A DNA stretch of 64,000 bases. Source: Thermoprotei archaeon (lineage in GTDB: Archaea; Thermoproteota; Thermoprotei; Gearchaeales; WAQG01). How positions within the stretch are numbered: position 1 is the stretch's first letter; every line of letters begins with the position of its first letter. Under the pieces are notes generated by a model that made no database searches, was not told where the DNA came from, and saw only the letters and a list, made by a program, of their open reading frames with translations. Position numbers and translations under genes: made by a program. Below are positions 61,447 through 64,000 of this stretch, piece after piece. Location: the NCBI GenBank assembly GCA_038881895.1, contig JAVZOV010000003.1, forward strand, positions 192,492 through 256,491, written 5' to 3'.

Positions 61447-62352
61447 GTGTTTGAAGGCATCAAAAAAACTTTTAAAAAATTCACTGATACAATATCAACC
61501 AAAACAATAACCGAAAAAGAACTAGAGAATTATCTTTGGGAATTACAGATTGAATTGGCATCAAACAATGTAGCACTAGCAGTTGCTGAAGAAATCACAG
61601 AAAATATAAAAAAACAATTAACAGGAACAAAGATCCAACGCTTCAGTAACATAGAAAACTTAATCTACAACACTGCAAAAACTGTTATATTAAACATTTT
61701 TAATCAAGCAGGCAACTATAACCTAATAGAATCCATCAAAAAAGAGTATTCTAGCAAAACACCATTCACCATATTATTCGTAGGAGTAAACGGAGGCGGA
61801 AAAACAACAACAATAGCAAAAATAGCACATCTCTTAAAAAAACATGATTATAAAAGCGTTGTTGCATGTGCAGACACATTCAGAGCAGGCGCAATAGAGC
61901 AAATGGAACGTCATGCATTAGCTGTAGGTGCAGTAATAATAAAACACAAATACGGCTCATCACCAGCTGCAGTAGCATACGATGCAGTAGAATATGCCAA
62001 AGCACACTTCATACCAGTAGTACTAATAGATACAGCTGGAAGAATGCAAACCGATAAAGATTTATTAGAAGAGATGAAGAAGATACACAGAGTAGTGAAA
62101 CCAAACGCTACAATATTCGTTGGAGACGCATTAGCCGGAAATGATGCATTAGATCAAGCATTAAAATTTAATAACTACGTACCACTAACCGGATCCATAC
62201 TGACAAAAATAGATGCTGATGAAAAAGGTGGAACAACAGTATCAATAGTTTATGCAACAAAAAAACCATTACTGTACCTTGGAATTGGACAAAAATATGA
62301 TGACCTGATAGATTTTAAACCTGAATGGTTAATAGAACGATTTTTTAAGTAA
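61447..62352 (+). CDS. ftsY: Signal recognition particle receptor FtsY
   Basis: 301 residues. N domain (about 1-95), then G domain P-loop VGVNGGGKTTTIAKIAHLL, CADTFRAGAIEQMERHALAV, LIDTAGRMQTDKDLLEEMKK, TKIDADEKGGTTVSI. GTG start. Receptor for SRP54-ribosome complexes at the membrane. Last gene of the operon. Confidence 0.95.
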   Translation: MFEGIKKTFKKFTDTISTKTITEKELENYLWELQIELASNNVALAVAEEITENIKKQLTGTKIQRFSNIENLIYNTAKTVILNIFNQAGNYNLIESIKKEYSSKTPFTILFVGVNGGGKTTTIAKIAHLLKKHDYKSVVACADTFRAGAIEQMERHALAVGAVIIKHKYGSSPAAVAYDAVEYAKAHFIPVVLIDTAGRMQTDKDLLEEMKKIHRVVKPNATIFVGDALAGNDALDQALKFNNYVPLTGSILTKIDADEKGGTTVSIVYATKKPLLYLGIGQKYDDLIDFKPEWLIERFFK

Positions 62353-62498
62353 CGTTAATTTTATCATAACAATGAATACCAAGATCAATAAAACAATGAT
62401 CGAACCAACATATAAGAAAAATGAAACTTAGACGCACTTTCATTACATTCAGCGATGCGTTTATGAATAACTAGTATCTTTTAATATTTGGTGTTTAT

Positions 62499-63434
62499 AT
62501 GTTGTCACTTAAAGGCAGAGATTTTTTAACTATGATGGAATTAAACCCCGAAGAACTTTTAAATCTAATAGATTTCTCAATAAAAATAAAGGAAATGAGC
62601 AAAAAAGGTTTAATTAACTATAATTTATTAAACGGCAAGACAATAGCACTCATATTCCAAAAACCATCAACACGAACACGCGTATCATTCGAAGTAGCAA
62701 TAAACCAACTCGGTGGAAAAGCAATTTATCTTGGCTGGAATGAACTTCAGCTTTCACGAGGCGAAAGCATAATGGATACAGCAAAAGTATTAAGCAGATA
62801 TGTCGATGCTATAGTCGCTAGAGTATACAAACATCAAGACCTAATAGAAATGGCTGAACATTCTGAAAAACCAGTAATAAACGCACTTAGTGATCTTCAT
62901 CATCCATGTCAAGCATTAGCAGATCTAATGACAATAAAAGAACATTTTGGTAAAATAAAAGGCCTCAAACTAGCATTCGTTGGTGATGGGAATAATAATG
63001 TAACCCACAGTTTATTGATAGCATCATCAATGACAGGCATGCACATCTCAATCGCATCACCAAAAGGTTACGAACCAGACCCAGAAATAATCAAAAAAGC
63101 AAACAACCATGCATCAATAAGCGGATCTAAAATATTGATAAGCAATGACCCATCAGAAGCCGTGAATGAAGCAGACATAGTTTATACTGATGTTTTTGTT
63201 TCCATGGGAAAAGAGAACGAACGAGAACAAAGACTAAAAACATTCAGAGACTTCCAAGTTAATGATAAACTTTTTAGTAAGGCAAACAATAATGCAATCT
63301 TTATGCATTGCGGACCCTGGCACGTAGGAGAAGAAGTCACCGCCAGCGTAGTCTATGGTCCCAAAAGTGTAGTCTATGATCAAGCAGAAAATCGATTACA
63401 CACAGAAAAAGCATTACTATCACTATTATTATAA
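62499..63434 (+). CDS. argF: Ornithine carbamoyltransferase-family protein
   Basis: 311 residues. Carbamoyl-phosphate motif FQKPSTRTRVSFEVA, HHPCQALADLMTI, and the ornithine-type DVFVSMGKENE are all present. The usual HCLP motif, however, reads FMHCGPWHVGEEVTASVVYG. In ornithine transcarbamoylases the Cys-Leu pair contacts ornithine, so the Leu to Gly and following Trp changes might alter the substrate or loop shape. Overall length and order of motifs fit OTC best. Arginine synthesis or catabolism; no other arg genes adjoin it. Confidence 0.85.
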   Translation: MLSLKGRDFLTMMELNPEELLNLIDFSIKIKEMSKKGLINYNLLNGKTIALIFQKPSTRTRVSFEVAINQLGGKAIYLGWNELQLSRGESIMDTAKVLSRYVDAIVARVYKHQDLIEMAEHSEKPVINALSDLHHPCQALADLMTIKEHFGKIKGLKLAFVGDGNNNVTHSLLIASSMTGMHISIASPKGYEPDPEIIKKANNHASISGSKILISNDPSEAVNEADIVYTDVFVSMGKENEREQRLKTFRDFQVNDKLFSKANNNAIFMHCGPWHVGEEVTASVVYGPKSVVYDQAENRLHTEKALLSLLL

Positions 63435-63451
63435 CACAACCTATAAAGTTT

Positions 63452-63472
63452 TAGCCGCGGAGAGTGTCAAAA
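63452..63472 (+). mobile_element. Solo right end of a PATE-type element
   Basis: TTTTAGCCGCGGAGAGTGTC resembles the right end of the elements at 21.3 and 33.2 kb (CTTCAGCCGTGGAGAGTGTC). No left end or tnpB nearby. The remainder of 63473-63818 is AT-rich with no gene. Confidence 0.45.
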
Positions 63473-63818
63473 TTAAGAATCTCTTTTTCAAAAACAAATA
63501 GGCCAAAAAATATTAAGTTTTAATCATTTATCTTATAAATTTAATATAGAAATACTTGATCACAGAATCACAGTTAGCATATTATGCATTAATGTTAGAT
63601 CATAATCCCGCAAACTATATGGAAGAATATAAAATGTTATGAAGCGAGTTCGTGCTTTGAGAAACTTAAATACTACCAGATCATTTTTTGAAAAGATTTT
63701 TCATAAAATGTTTTTGATATCATACTAGAAGAATGAATTATTAATGGTTTTTGCACGTCCTTTCTTGACTAAGGTTGTGATGTATTAGAATTAATTTTAT
63801 TACCCAAAACAATAACTA

Positions 63819-64000
63819 TTATTTTATTATTATCTCAATCCCGAAGTTTTTTGCTGTTTGTAGTGCTTCTTCTTCGGCGTATGGTGTTATAACTAGTTTT
63901 CTATAAGGTTTTTTTCCTGTTATTTTTTCATAAAATTCGGTCTTTCTCTTGAATAATATTACGTCTGATATTCTGATGTATGATTTTATTTCAATTAAAA
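63819..64000 (-). CDS. DUF3782/PD-(D/E)XK-like protein, C-terminal part (partial)
   Basis: The last 60 codons of a gene that runs off the window. LIEIKSYIRISDVILFKRKT, EFYEKITGKKPYRKLVITPY and AEEEALQTAKNFGIEI, stop TAA at 63819. The E-I/V-K-S core is the nuclease-like signature of archaeal DUF3782 proteins (PD-(D/E)XK fold). The rest, including start, lies beyond base 64000. Confidence 0.6.
   Translation of the reverse strand, partial: LIEIKSYIRISDVILFKRKTEFYEKITGKKPYRKLVITPYAEEEALQTAKNFGIEIIIK

Noticed and set aside
62353-62460. Minus-strand membrane peptide after ftsY (LYVGSIIVLLILVFIVMIKL)
   Set aside because: Hydrophobic and open for about 30 codons, but without a start codon after the upstream stop.

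Overview
This window is archaeal. It carries a string of archaeal/eukaryotic-type information genes (S19e, PDCD5-like protein, L39e, L31e, aIF6, L18Ae/LX, prefoldin alpha, FtsY, SRP54, Pus10, Nep1, RNase P component 4, Sec61-beta, S30e), tRNA introns with bulge-helix-bulge (BHB) splice motifs, promoters with TATA boxes, and GGTGAT/GGAGG ribosome binding sites. S30e, LX and several intron-bearing tRNAs together point to a thermophile-like, AT-rich member of the Thermoproteota (TACK) branch; I cannot fix the order from this sequence.

Layout. 0-5 kb: PhoU-like regulator, tRNA-binding protein, malic enzyme, acetyltransferase. 5-7.2 kb: a winged-helix membrane regulator split by a TnpB element. 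7.5-15.2 kb: a GT-C membrane glycosyltransferase and a four-gene BMP-type nucleoside ABC operon. 15.3-21 kb: tRNA-Met with two introns, an MFS transporter, a mini-transposon, QueC, then methylmalonyl-CoA mutase (two subunits) with its MeaB GTPase. 21-27 kb: transposon debris, an IS607-like element, a phosphodiesterase-family enzyme, S30e, and a polar amino-acid ABC operon. 27-30.6 kb: a complete succinate dehydrogenase operon. 31-38.4 kb: Nep1, tRNA-His, a TnpB element, M42 peptidase, tRNA-Tyr, a winged-helix protein embedded in a cluster of GTGAT repeats, a class III aminotransferase and an adenosine-specific kinase. 38.4-41.9 kb: DUF2070, Sec61-beta, a probable replication origin and FAD synthase. 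42-52 kb: HD hydrolase, saccharopine-dehydrogenase-like protein, tRNA-Arg, SRP54, Pus10, RimI-like protein, MoaC and a NitT/TauT-type transporter. 52-58.6 kb: tRNA-Thr, Upp, PurA, inositol-phosphate synthase, RNase P subunit, and a membrane gene split by a second IS607-like element. 58.6-62.4 kb: the conserved ribosomal/translation operon ending in ftsY. Then ornithine carbamoyltransferase and a partial DUF3782-like gene.

The most notable discoveries are these. (1) purA (adenylosuccinate synthetase) is interrupted in its GDEGKGK motif by a 22-base insert that has the geometry of a BHB intron; cutting after the second base of each AAA bulge restores the motif and frame exactly. (2) Two inverted origin-recognition-box (ORB) sequences flank an AT-rich stretch at 40.63-40.87 kb, a candidate replication origin. 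(3) A 330-base IS607-derived mini-element supplies the last codons of an MFS gene on one side and the ribosome binding site, start codon and first nine codons of queC on the other. (4) A dense array of GTGAT half-sites and a third ORB-like sequence surround a coiled-coil winged-helix gene.

Mobile DNA is a constant theme: at least four TnpB lineages and about ten internally deleted or decayed derivatives are scattered through intergenic space, and two have split host genes.

Metabolically the window suggests propionyl/methylmalonyl-CoA to succinyl-CoA flux, succinate oxidation into the quinone pool, malate decarboxylation, uptake of nucleosides and amino acids, purine salvage, archaeosine (7-deazaguanine) and molybdopterin synthesis, and inositol-based lipids.
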